Translations under genes and position numbers: made by a program | Notes under the pieces: generated by a model | What the model saw: only the letters and a program-made list of their open reading frames with translations | What the model was told of the DNA's origin: nothing | Database searches by the model: none | NCBI GenBank assembly: GCA_016931415.1 | Contig: JAFGEW010000016.1 | Coordinates: 38,895-102,894 of the forward strand | Direction of reading: 5' to 3' | DNA from: Verrucomicrobiota bacterium | GTDB taxonomy: Bacteria > Auribacterota > JABMQX01 > JAFGEW01 | Length of the DNA stretch: 64,000 bases | Shown here: positions 24,286-31,349 of the stretch, one piece after another | Position numbering within the stretch: the first letter of the stretch is position 1 | How the letters are laid out: each line of letters opens with the position of its first letter

Positions 24286-25107
24286 TCAACCGGCCCCGAG
24301 GAGCGACAGGAGCGAAGCGGGCGCCGCGTTGGCCTGCGTGAGCATCGCCAGCGCCGTCTGCTGCAGGATCTGGAGCTTGGTCAGCTCGAGCTGCTCGTAG
24401 GCCAGATCGGCGTCCTCGATTGTGCTCAGGTTGTCTTGGACCGTGACCTCGTTCAGCGCGGCCTGCTCAGCCTGGAATTCGAGGCGATGCATCCAGGTGC
24501 CTAGGACTTCCTCCTGCTTGAGAATATCGGCAAGCGCGGTGCTGATGGCCTCGATCGCCACCTTGATGTTGGTCCGTGTGGCTTCGAGCGTCGAACTGCC
24601 TGTCAGACTCAGGTTGGCAATGCCGAGCGAGGAGAGCGTCGGCACTGCACCTGTGAGCGAGACATCTTCAAGCTCGCCGAGGGTGAATCCCGTGTAAAGG
24701 ATCGGGCTGACACCGCTCTCAAGGATATTCTGGATTTCCTCGAGGAAGCCGTTGAGGCCGATCTGCAATCCGATGCGCTCGGCCGAGGTGATCCCGCCGC
24801 TGTCGGCCTGGTAGGCGATGTCGGACATCTCGGTCAGCAGGTCAACGATCTGCGCCAGTCGGCTGTCGTTGGTCTGCAGCCAGTTGATGCCGCGCTCGAT
24901 GTTATTGCGCTGGTTGCGGTACTTGGAGATGTCCAGCGCCATCATGCGCGAGATGTAGTAGCCACTGGGCGAGTCGGCTGCGCTGTTGATCTTACGCCCG
25001 GTCGAGAGACGCTCCGAGCTCTTGAGGATCTCGTTGTTGATGTCGGAGAGCACCTTGTACGCGCGCAGCGCGGTGACATTGGTGCGAACTCGTGCCAGAT
25101 CACTCAT
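24286..25107 (-). CDS. Flagellin 2
   Basis: A second flagellin of 273 residues. The N-terminus reads LARVRTNVTALRAYKVLSDINNEILKSSERLSTGRKINSAADSPSGYY and the C-terminus LSTIEDADLAYEQLELTKLQILQQTALAMLTQAN, as in the other two copies. The middle is short and rich in Thr and Ser, which could be O-glycosylated. The ATG at 25107 (MSDLARV) was preferred over an upstream frame to 25149; AGGAGG precedes it by about 11 bases. A GGA-looped hairpin is at 25131-25148. No sigma-28 or sigma-54 site is clear in the 139 bases before it, so it may be transcribed from the flagellin 3 promoter. Confidence 0.94.
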   Translation of the reverse strand: MSDLARVRTNVTALRAYKVLSDINNEILKSSERLSTGRKINSAADSPSGYYISRMMALDISKYRNQRNNIERGINWLQTNDSRLAQIVDLLTEMSDIAYQADSGGITSAERIGLQIGLNGFLEEIQNILESGVSPILYTGFTLGELEDVSLTGAVPTLSSLGIANLSLTGSSTLEATRTNIKVAIEAISTALADILKQEEVLGTWMHRLEFQAEQAALNEVTVQDNLSTIEDADLAYEQLELTKLQILQQTALAMLTQANAAPASLLSLLGAG

Positions 25108-25130
25108 GGTTCTCGGCCTCCTTGACCTGC

Positions 25131-25148
25131 TGCCTTCCTGTCCAGGCA
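25131..25148 (-). promoter_or_regulatory. GGA-presenting hairpin in the flagellin 2 leader
   Basis: On the minus strand TGCCT and AGGCA close an eight-base loop, GGACAGGA, which presents two GGA motifs. The ribosome site AAGGAGG follows about 10 bases later. This is a plausible CsrA target parallel to that of flagellin 1. Confidence 0.6.
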
Positions 25149-25246
25149 TGCGTGGCCTTGTGCCACTTTCCTCTGCGTTCCGCTGTCCGCACTGGGCCGT
25201 CCTCTCAAGGGGCAGCTCCGGCGGCGTACCCGCGTCGCCCGGATTC

Positions 25247-26068
25247 TCACGTGCCGATCATGCTGAGAATGGAACCCGGGAACGCGTTGCTCTGTGCCAG
25301 CATCGCCAGGGCCGTCTGCTGGAGAATCTGGAGTTTCGTCAGCTCGACCTGCTCAGCAGCCAGATCGGCGTCCACAATCGTGCTCAGGCTTGCACGCTGA
25401 TTGACTTCGTCAACGGCGGCCTCCGCCTTCTGAAACTCGAGGCGGTGGACCCAGGACCCGATCTGCTCTTCATCCTTGAGGATTCTCGTCATCGCCGCCT
25501 CAATGGCACGGAGCGCGGCGGTGGCATCCTGCATCGTCGTCGAGTCAGCCGAGCTACCGGTCAGGATAAGGCCCGTCACCCCGAGGTTGCTCGCCGAGGG
25601 CACCGATGCACCGGTCAGAGATACATTGTCCAGGTTGCCCAGACTGAAGCCGGTGTAGAGGGCTGCGCTGACTCCGCTTTGGAGAATATCGTCGATTTCC
25701 TCGACGAACCCGTTGAGATCAAGCTGCAAGGCCACCCGTTCGGCGGACGTGATACCGCCTGTGGCCGCCATCGAGGCGACCGAGTACATCTCCTCGAGCA
25801 GGTCGAGCACCTGGGAGAGCCGCGAGTCGTTGCTCTGCAGCCAGTTGATGCCGCGATCGAGGTTCTGCTGCATCTCCTGTAAGCGCATGACCTCGAGTTT
25901 CATCGTTCGAGAGATGAAATAGCCACTTGGCGAATCCGACGCCCTGTTGATCTTCTGGCCGCTCGAGATCCGCTCGGCTACCGACAGGATCTGGTCGTTG
26001 ATGTCGCTCAGAATGTGGTACGCGCGCAGCGAACCAACGTTCGTCCTGACTTTGAATAGGCTCGACAT
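25247..26068 (-). CDS. Flagellin 3
   Basis: A third flagellin of 273 residues, beginning MSSLFKVRTNVGSLRAYHILSDINDQIL, with RISSGQKINRASDSPSGYFISR and a C-terminus of LSTIVDADLAAEQVELTKLQILQQTALAMLAQSNAFPGSILSMIG. It is closest in layout to flagellin 2 (139 bases downstream) and shares the loss of the exposed domains. GGGAGG lies about 13 bases before the ATG, a wide spacing. Its promoter is sigma-54-like (26203-26218) rather than sigma-28, so it may be an early or basal flagellin, made before FliA is free. Confidence 0.94.
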   Translation of the reverse strand: MSSLFKVRTNVGSLRAYHILSDINDQILSVAERISSGQKINRASDSPSGYFISRTMKLEVMRLQEMQQNLDRGINWLQSNDSRLSQVLDLLEEMYSVASMAATGGITSAERVALQLDLNGFVEEIDDILQSGVSAALYTGFSLGNLDNVSLTGASVPSASNLGVTGLILTGSSADSTTMQDATAALRAIEAAMTRILKDEEQIGSWVHRLEFQKAEAAVDEVNQRASLSTIVDADLAAEQVELTKLQILQQTALAMLAQSNAFPGSILSMIGT

Positions 26069-26121
26069 CTTTGTCTTGCGGCCTCCCTGCGGACCCGCCC
26101 GTTGCCGCCAACAGGTGCGTG

Positions 26122-26136
26122 CCCAGATCCTCTAGG
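26122..26136 (-). promoter_or_regulatory. GGA-loop hairpin in the flagellin 3 leader
   Basis: On the minus strand CCTAGA and TCTGGG pair in six positions (one of them G-U) around a GGA loop, 54 bases before the start codon. A second GGA lies in the ribosome site GGGAGG. It resembles a CsrA target, but with a tighter loop than in flagellins 1 and 2. Confidence 0.5.
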
Positions 26137-26202
26137 GCTTATCCATGTCCCGACCCCAAGCCTTTTTTACTCCGGCCTGGCACTCGGGCCTCCGCCCGGT
26201 TG

Positions 26203-26218
26203 AGCAACCGATATGCCA
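26203..26218 (-). promoter_or_regulatory. Sigma-54 promoter of flagellin 3 (and perhaps flagellin 2)
   Basis: Minus-strand TGGCATATCGGTTGCT keeps TGGCA, GG-N10-GC and TTGCT of the consensus. The start site would lie about 125 bases before the flagellin 3 ATG. There is no matching FliA site in this gap. Confidence 0.75.
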
Positions 26219-26445
26219 GCATACGGATGAAGAATCGCCCTGCGGCGCTATCCACCTTATACCAAGGCGGTTATGGTGATACATGAGGCGGAGAGAGCCC
26301 TCCAGGCACCCTTGGAGACCAGGCATGTTCTGCCGATGGCGCCTCACGCGCTGCGCTTCTTGCCCTGGGAGGCGGGTTGCATGACGGGCAGCTGGCGGCG
26401 GAGGTGACAGGACAAGCAGGCGCGGCCTGTAGTAATGAAGAACGA

Positions 26446-26470
26446 CGGCACGGCTTGGAGCGCCGTGCCG
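26446..26470 (-). terminator. Terminator hairpin after flgM
   Basis: Nine-base arms CGGCACGGC and GCCGTGCCG with a seven-base loop, followed on the minus strand by the T-rich TCGTTCTTCATT. It lies 55 bases after the flgM stop. Confidence 0.7.
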
Positions 26471-26524
26471 CCGTCGAATCTGCTGGATGTGGGAGATCGA
26501 CCCCGCCTGCCGGTGCAGGCACGT

Positions 26525-26833
26525 CTACTGCTCGAGCATGCTATCGGCGATTCGTTCGGCCACTTCCGGACGGTCGTACTCGCTGGCGGCGAGCTTGCGT
26601 TTCGCCTCTTCGACTTTGTCGAGGCGAATGTCCGCCATTTCCTTCACGATCCGGACGTAGCGGGCAATCTGGGCCTTCTCCTGGGCTTGAGCCGAAATGG
26701 CGACGGTGTCGCCTCCGGCTGCCCTGTCGGCTGTGACAGCCTGCTTCGCCTCCTTGCCCTCGGGCTTCTGTCCGCTCAGCTGCTTGAGCTGCTCGCTGAG
26801 CTGGACAGAGTCGCTTACCTTCTTGACATCCAT
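26525..26833 (-). CDS. flgM: Anti-sigma-28 factor FlgM
   Basis: FlgM binds and holds FliA until the hook-basal body is complete, then is exported. The 102-residue protein is polar and predicted disordered in its first half (QLSGQKPEGKEAKQAV), followed by the FlgM C-terminal pattern: DTVAISAQAQEKAQIARYVRIVKEMADIRLDKVEEAKRKLAASEYDRPEVAERIADSMLEQ. The ATG at 26833 follows GGGGG. It is 27 bases downstream of an HDOD gene. FliA is encoded at 41897-42712. Confidence 0.9.
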   Translation of the reverse strand: MDVKKVSDSVQLSEQLKQLSGQKPEGKEAKQAVTADRAAGGDTVAISAQAQEKAQIARYVRIVKEMADIRLDKVEEAKRKLAASEYDRPEVAERIADSMLEQ

Positions 26834-26860
26834 GATATCCCCCAAATGCAAGAACAGTGC

Positions 26861-27796
26861 CTATTGACCAGGAAGAGCATCGGCAGTTTCTGCCGGTTGC
26901 TTTACTTCGTTTTTCGCTTTTTCAGCGTCGATCGAGCTGTCGTCGTTCTTCAGCACGCCGAGAACATAGGCGGACACCTCGTAGAAGGCGGTCCGCACCG
27001 CCTCCATGAGCGGCTCGATCTCGTCGGCGTCGAGATCGAGCATCTCACGCGTCCGCGCCGGGATGGATGTGACGCGGTCATTGCCGCTCGATCCAAGGCT
27101 CATCGCCTTGGCGAGGATGTCGGCGGCCTCGATAATGCGGGTCTCCAAGCTGTGGCGTTCGGTCACGTCCGGCTCGTGGTGGAACGCCACGGCGTCGACA
27201 ACCAGGTCGGGCAGGTCCCAGCGCATCGCCATGCGCTCGCCGAGCCGGCAATGGGTGAAGCCGATCGTCTGGCGTTCGGCGTCGTAGAGCGAGAGGCGCA
27301 GCCGCCAGGCGCGTTCCATGGCCCGTTCGAGGGCGTCGGGCATGTACTGCGCAAGCAGCACGCGGCCGATGTCGTGCAGCAGTCCGGCGACGAACAGCGC
27401 TTCCTCGTTACGGTGCGCGACGCGCCGCGCCAGGATGCGCGCGCCCGCCGCCACGGCGACTGAGTGCTGCCAGAACGCGCGGAAATCGAGCGGCCCAGCC
27501 CGCTCGGCCGGCTCCATGAGCGCGCGGCGGGCGTGGCCGAGCACCTGCTGGGCGATCGCGTCGAATCCCAGCAGGAGCACGGCCTGAGAGACGGTGCCCA
27601 CCTGCCTGGGAAACCCATAGACGGCGGAATTGACTAGCCGTAGCACGTGCGCGGTCAGCGACGGGTCGCCCGAGATCGCCTCGCTCAGCTCCTTGGCGGA
27701 CACATCGGAAGCCTGGATCATGCGCACAAGCCGTGCATGCACGGGCGCCATGACCGGGACCTGGTCGATCTGGTCAACGAGCTGATCGATGTGCAT
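26861..27796 (-). CDS. HDOD domain signalling protein
   Basis: A 311-residue HDOD protein. It shows APVHARLVRMIQASDVSAKELSEAISGDPSLTAHVLRLVNSAVYGFPRQV, AVLLLGFDAIAQQVLG, an HDIGRVLLAQY segment at about residue 145, and AVAFHHEPD. The C-terminal 30 residues are charged and probably disordered. It starts only 6 bases after the iolB stop and is followed by flgM, so it bridges a catabolic operon and the flagellar checkpoint gene. A link between nutrient state and FlgM is possible but inferred. The paralogue at 2377-3303 is of similar length. Confidence 0.85.
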   Translation of the reverse strand: MHIDQLVDQIDQVPVMAPVHARLVRMIQASDVSAKELSEAISGDPSLTAHVLRLVNSAVYGFPRQVGTVSQAVLLLGFDAIAQQVLGHARRALMEPAERAGPLDFRAFWQHSVAVAAGARILARRVAHRNEEALFVAGLLHDIGRVLLAQYMPDALERAMERAWRLRLSLYDAERQTIGFTHCRLGERMAMRWDLPDLVVDAVAFHHEPDVTERHSLETRIIEAADILAKAMSLGSSGNDRVTSIPARTREMLDLDADEIEPLMEAVRTAFYEVSAYVLGVLKNDDSSIDAEKAKNEVKQPAETADALPGQ

Positions 27797-27802
27797 TCGC
27801 GT

Positions 27803-28624
27803 TCAGTCTTCCCGCAACAACCAGGCGTGGTCCGGATCGGTCCGCGGGTAGAGCTCGCGCCCGCGCCCCGCCAGGAACCACAGGTAGTAGAGTCTGTAGC
27901 CGGGTCCTGCGACGACGGGGTGGTAGCCGCGAGGGATCGCCACCGCGTCGCCGTCCTTGAGCGTATAGGCCATGTCAAACGTCTCGCCATCGTACATGCG
28001 CTGGATGCCGAAGCCCTGGGCCGGTTTGAGCTTAAAGAGGTAGATTTCCTCCATTGCCACCTCGGCCGGCGGGTTGTGCACGTCGTGCTTGTGCGGCGGC
28101 GCACTCGACCAGTTGCCCGGCGGGTTCATCGTCTCGCCGAGCACGAGGTACTGGGCGTTCACGTTCTCGTGGAAGATGTCATAGACCGTTCGGCTCCAGT
28201 TGTCGCGCCCGACCGCCTTGACGCGTACGGCGGGCGGCCCTATGACCGCTGGGGCGCCTGGGCTTCCGACACCCCGGGCGTCGGCCCGGCACCAACACAG
28301 GGCCGCCTGCATGTCGGTGAGCGCCATCACGCTGAACCCCGTTCGGGGCGGCATATAGACGGCATGCGCCTTGCCGGAGAAGACGTCGGAACGGTCCCCG
28401 ACCTCCGGGAACGCGGCGTCGCCGACTTCAACCCGGCACCGGCCTCCGAGCACAACAAGGCCTGCTTCCCTGTCACCGGTTTCGGAAGCATATTGCGTGC
28501 CTTCTCTGAGCGTCAGGACGCCCAAGCTGAGCTGCCTCAGCCCGGCAAAGCCCGGCTCAATGACGTCTATGTAGCCAGGCCCGAACGGCTTGCGAACGAG
28601 GAACGACGGCTGCTTCTCCCCCAT
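27803..28624 (-). CDS. iolB: 5-deoxy-glucuronate isomerase family protein (IolB-like)
   Basis: IolB isomerises 5-deoxy-D-glucuronate in myo-inositol catabolism, in the cytosol. The 273-residue protein is a double cupin with the IolB pattern: an N-terminal cupin ending in HAVYMPP, and a C-terminal cupin with PPHKHDV, EEIYLFKLKPAQGFGIQRMY and GDAVAIPRGYHPVVAGPGY, in which the metal-binding histidines and glutamate are kept. No other iol gene is present. The neighbours are UxaE-type and SDR genes of uronate metabolism, so the natural substrate could be a related keto-uronate. Confidence 0.87.
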   Translation of the reverse strand: MGEKQPSFLVRKPFGPGYIDVIEPGFAGLRQLSLGVLTLREGTQYASETGDREAGLVVLGGRCRVEVGDAAFPEVGDRSDVFSGKAHAVYMPPRTGFSVMALTDMQAALCWCRADARGVGSPGAPAVIGPPAVRVKAVGRDNWSRTVYDIFHENVNAQYLVLGETMNPPGNWSSAPPHKHDVHNPPAEVAMEEIYLFKLKPAQGFGIQRMYDGETFDMAYTLKDGDAVAIPRGYHPVVAGPGYRLYYLWFLAGRGRELYPRTDPDHAWLLRED

Positions 28625-28656
28625 GACCCCTCCTCCAATGTGGTGCGAGAACCCGG

Positions 28657-30267
28657 TCAGTAGTTGCCCTTGCCTGGAACGCCAAGCGCCCCAAGATGCT
28701 TGTCAAAGTGCCGCTCGACTGCAACGTAGAAGGCTTCCTCATTCACCGCAAGCATGTCGCAGAGCCGTGAGCGGAAATTGTGCTTGGGCTCTGAGGTGAG
28801 GACGGATCCGAACGCAACGTGGAGCACTTGGCGCCAAGCGTCGTCCTCCAGCAGCTTCGGGTATTGCTCAGGCAAGATGCACTTCGGCGTCGGCATGCGC
28901 GCCGGGTCGGCCGAGACGTGGTAGGTGCGCTTGTCCTCGGCGTACCGCTCGTAGGAGAACTCGAGAACTTCACGGAAAAACGCAGGATCCTGCCGGGCGG
29001 CGACGCGCAGGGCCTCGAGGTAGGTCGTCCCGGCGGTTTTTACGTGGAGCTTGTCGCCGGCATACTTCGACATGATCGGGTAGACGGTAAACTTGTCGCT
29101 GCCCGAGTGGATGCTCAGGCGGTACATGTCGAAGGCGTCGCGGATGGCAGCATGGATGGCAAACGTGGCCTCGAACTCGGCGAGGTCGCCCCTGTAATCA
29201 ATACCCTTCTCGAACGCGCCGGGGAAGCGCAACGCCAAGCTGTCGACCTGCATGCCGAGCCGCCGGAACTCGGACGCGATGAACAGGTGCTCGAGCGGCG
29301 AGGTGGGCCAGTCGGTCTCGTCGAAGGAGACCTCGACGTCGCGGTCGCCGTCCCTGCCGCGGAGCAGCGACGCCAACGTGGCGCAATGGGCAATGCCGGC
29401 CGAGTACTTGACCGCGCACTTGACGACGCTCGACTCGCCAAAGACGAGCTCGGCCGAGTGCGCGCCGTGGCGATCGGTGAACGCCTGTTTCGACCCGGCG
29501 TACTCGGCGATGAGCGCCTTGGGCGATGAGTGCAGCGTGGTCCAGGGGAGCCCGGCGTAGGCCGTGCGAAGCCGGTCGGCGCTGAGAGCGTCCGGATTCT
29601 GGATGAAGGCCGAGGGATCGAGCGTGAACATCGTGTAGCCGAAAGGCGACACGCGTTCGATGTCGGCCGCTGTCTTGAGGTGGTCTGCGTCGGCGCCCCA
29701 CTCGCCCGTGAAGCCTTCTTCGACAAGCCCCCAGACGGCCGTGGCCATGACATCCTCGGGCAGGCGGCCCGTGCGGTCCATCTCGCGGATTGATTGCTGG
29801 GCGAAAAGCGGGAAGTAGCCCGTCGAGCGCAACGCCCGCACATGGCCGGGCGTGGACAGGCCGACGCGGTCGCCGGCGCCGAACGCGGCCCGGCCCGGAT
29901 TCGTGCGCGGCCGCAGATGGTTGACCTCGTGCTGGAGGTGGGCGGCGTTCGCGTTCGTGCACGGGCAGACAAGACCCGTGAGTTCTGTGTCACCGGCCAC
30001 GGCCGCGATCGTGGTGTCGATGTCGGGCGGCGTTGTGCGGTCGAAATCACGCCGAGTCACGCGCACGAGCACTTTGCCGGCCCTGAGCCGGGCCAGAAAG
30101 AAGAGCCGCTCGTCCACAACGAGCGTGGAGCGCGCGTAGTACCTGAAGTCGGTCGAGCCGTGGCGCGCGGCGATCGCCGCGCTGCGCTCGAGCATCTTGG
30201 CGGTGCCGGGAGCTTCCGTCGCGGTCACCCCAAAGAGCTCGCTCGCGCAGGAGACAAGCCGGTCCAT
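28657..30267 (-). CDS. uxaE: Tagaturonate epimerase family protein (UxaE-like)
   Basis: UxaE converts D-tagaturonate to D-fructuronate in galacturonate breakdown. The 536-residue protein contains segments typical of this family, such as CPCTNANAAHLQHEVNHLRPRTNPGRAAFGAGDRVGL, PFGYTMFTLDPSAFIQ, VEVSFDETDWPTSPLEHLFIASEFRRLG and RLSIHSGSDKFTVYPI. The ATG at 30267 is preceded by AAGGA. It lies between the SDR gene (43 bases upstream) and iolB. Together they suggest entry of a plant or algal uronate. The assignment rests on recalled family features; a related C3/C4 epimerase is possible. Confidence 0.8.
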   Translation of the reverse strand: MDRLVSCASELFGVTATEAPGTAKMLERSAAIAARHGSTDFRYYARSTLVVDERLFFLARLRAGKVLVRVTRRDFDRTTPPDIDTTIAAVAGDTELTGLVCPCTNANAAHLQHEVNHLRPRTNPGRAAFGAGDRVGLSTPGHVRALRSTGYFPLFAQQSIREMDRTGRLPEDVMATAVWGLVEEGFTGEWGADADHLKTAADIERVSPFGYTMFTLDPSAFIQNPDALSADRLRTAYAGLPWTTLHSSPKALIAEYAGSKQAFTDRHGAHSAELVFGESSVVKCAVKYSAGIAHCATLASLLRGRDGDRDVEVSFDETDWPTSPLEHLFIASEFRRLGMQVDSLALRFPGAFEKGIDYRGDLAEFEATFAIHAAIRDAFDMYRLSIHSGSDKFTVYPIMSKYAGDKLHVKTAGTTYLEALRVAARQDPAFFREVLEFSYERYAEDKRTYHVSADPARMPTPKCILPEQYPKLLEDDAWRQVLHVAFGSVLTSEPKHNFRSRLCDMLAVNEEAFYVAVERHFDKHLGALGVPGKGNY

Positions 30268-30310
30268 CAGAGGTCCTTGGTCTGCGATCACATGTTGTTT
30301 CGGGTTGATT

Positions 30311-31159
30311 TCATACGCCCGCGTAAGCGCTGAAGCCGCCGTCAATGGCGATCACCGCGCCGGTGACGAACCGCGCCGCGTCGGACGCGAGCCAGACGGC
30401 GGCGCCTACGAGGTCATCGGGCGTGCCGAACGTGGCCAGCGGCGTGGCGGCGACGATCGCCTCGCCGCGCTTGGAGAGCGCCTCGCCACCGTCCGTCTTC
30501 TTGTAGAGCAGAAAATGATTCTGCTGCGTGTGGAAGAAGCCCGGGGCGATTGCGTTGACGCGGATCTTCGTCGAGAAGTTCTGCGCGAGGTCCACGGCGA
30601 GCCACTGGGTGAAGTTGACGACCGCGGCCTTGGCCGCCGAGTACGCAGGGATTCGCGTCAGCGGCGTGATGCCGCTCATCGACGAGATGTTGATAATGCA
30701 GCCGCTCTGCCGGTCGGCCATGGTGCGGCCAAACACCTGGCTGCACAGCACGGTGCCCATGAAGTTGAGATCGAAGACGCGGCGGAACGCCGCCTCGGAC
30801 AGGTCGGCAAATGTGAAGCCTTCGTCGGTCTTCGTCGTCGCATCGGGATGGTTGCCGCCAGCGCCGTTAACAAGGACATCGAGCCGGCCCGCCTCGCCGA
30901 GGATGGCGTCGCGCACCTGCTCGACGCTCCCGCGCTCGAGCACGTTACAGTGCAGGGCCCTGACGGTGCCGCCGGTCTCGGCCGCGAGGCGTTTGGCCTG
31001 GGCGCTCGTCGGCTCGTCGCTGATGTCGAGCAGGTAGACGGTCGCGCCGGCCGCCGCGTAGCCGCCGGCGATCGCGCCGCAAAGCACGCCGCCTCCTCCC
31101 GTCAGAGCGGCCACCTTGCCGTCGAGGGAAAAGAGTCTGTGGGATCGCTCAGTATCCAT
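30311..31159 (-). CDS. SDR-family oxidoreductase, probably a D-mannonate or fructuronate reductase
   Basis: A 282-residue short-chain dehydrogenase. It has a glycine-rich cofactor loop (TGGGGVLCGAIAGGYAAAG), NGAGGNH, the catalytic Ser in INISSMSG and YSAAK for the Tyr-Lys pair, and a C-terminal IAIDGGFSAYAGV. The protein starts at the ATG at 31159 with AGGAG upstream. It heads an operon with uxaE and iolB. In uronate pathways, such an SDR reduces fructuronate to mannonate in place of UxuB. The substrate is inferred from context. Confidence 0.82.
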   Translation of the reverse strand: MDTERSHRLFSLDGKVAALTGGGGVLCGAIAGGYAAAGATVYLLDISDEPTSAQAKRLAAETGGTVRALHCNVLERGSVEQVRDAILGEAGRLDVLVNGAGGNHPDATTKTDEGFTFADLSEAAFRRVFDLNFMGTVLCSQVFGRTMADRQSGCIINISSMSGITPLTRIPAYSAAKAAVVNFTQWLAVDLAQNFSTKIRVNAIAPGFFHTQQNHFLLYKKTDGGEALSKRGEAIVAATPLATFGTPDDLVGAAVWLASDAARFVTGAVIAIDGGFSAYAGV

Positions 31160-31215
31160 ACTGCTCCTGTGCTGCTTGACCGTAATGCGGGCTAGGATAC
31201 CCGACAAGCAGCAGG

Positions 31216-31224
31216 ATTCTAACA
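31216..31224 (-). promoter_or_regulatory. Extended -10 promoter of the SDR-uxaE-iolB operon
   Basis: The minus strand reads TGTTAGAAT, an extended -10 (TGnTATAAT with one mismatch), about 57 bases before the SDR start. No strong -35 is visible, as is usual for extended -10 promoters. Confidence 0.5.
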
Positions 31225-31264
31225 CAGATTCCCTGACAGGCTGATGGGGAACAACAGAGGTGGA

Positions 31265-31283
31265 CTCCCGTACCAGACGGGAG
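31265..31283 (-). terminator. Hairpin between neuB and the uronate operon
   Basis: Seven-base arms CTCCCGT and ACGGGAG enclose a five-base loop, 66 bases after the neuB stop. It separates the sugar island from the catabolic operon. No long T-run follows. Confidence 0.55.
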
Positions 31284-31349
31284 CTTCGCCCCTCGGGCCG
31301 GGCGCATCGGGCAACTCTGGACGCGAGTGCAAAACTTGGGGGGCGGACT

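Larger units (their letters stand above)
26069..26524 (-). other. Intergenic region between flgM and flagellin 3
   Basis: These 456 bases hold no convincing gene. They contain the flgM terminator hairpin (26446-26470), the sigma-54 promoter (26203-26218), an AAAAAA stretch read on the minus strand at about 26163-26168, and the GGA hairpin of the flagellin 3 leader. Confidence 0.6.

Noticed and set aside
25155..25170. Possible sigma-54 promoter TGGCACAAGGCCACGC before flagellin 2
   Set aside because: The GG to GC distance is 11 rather than 10 bases and the -12 element lacks TTGC, so it would not be expected to work.
26132..26347. A 71-codon minus-strand frame between flgM and flagellin 3
   Set aside because: It covers the sigma-54 promoter and leader hairpin and has no ribosome site or known motif.
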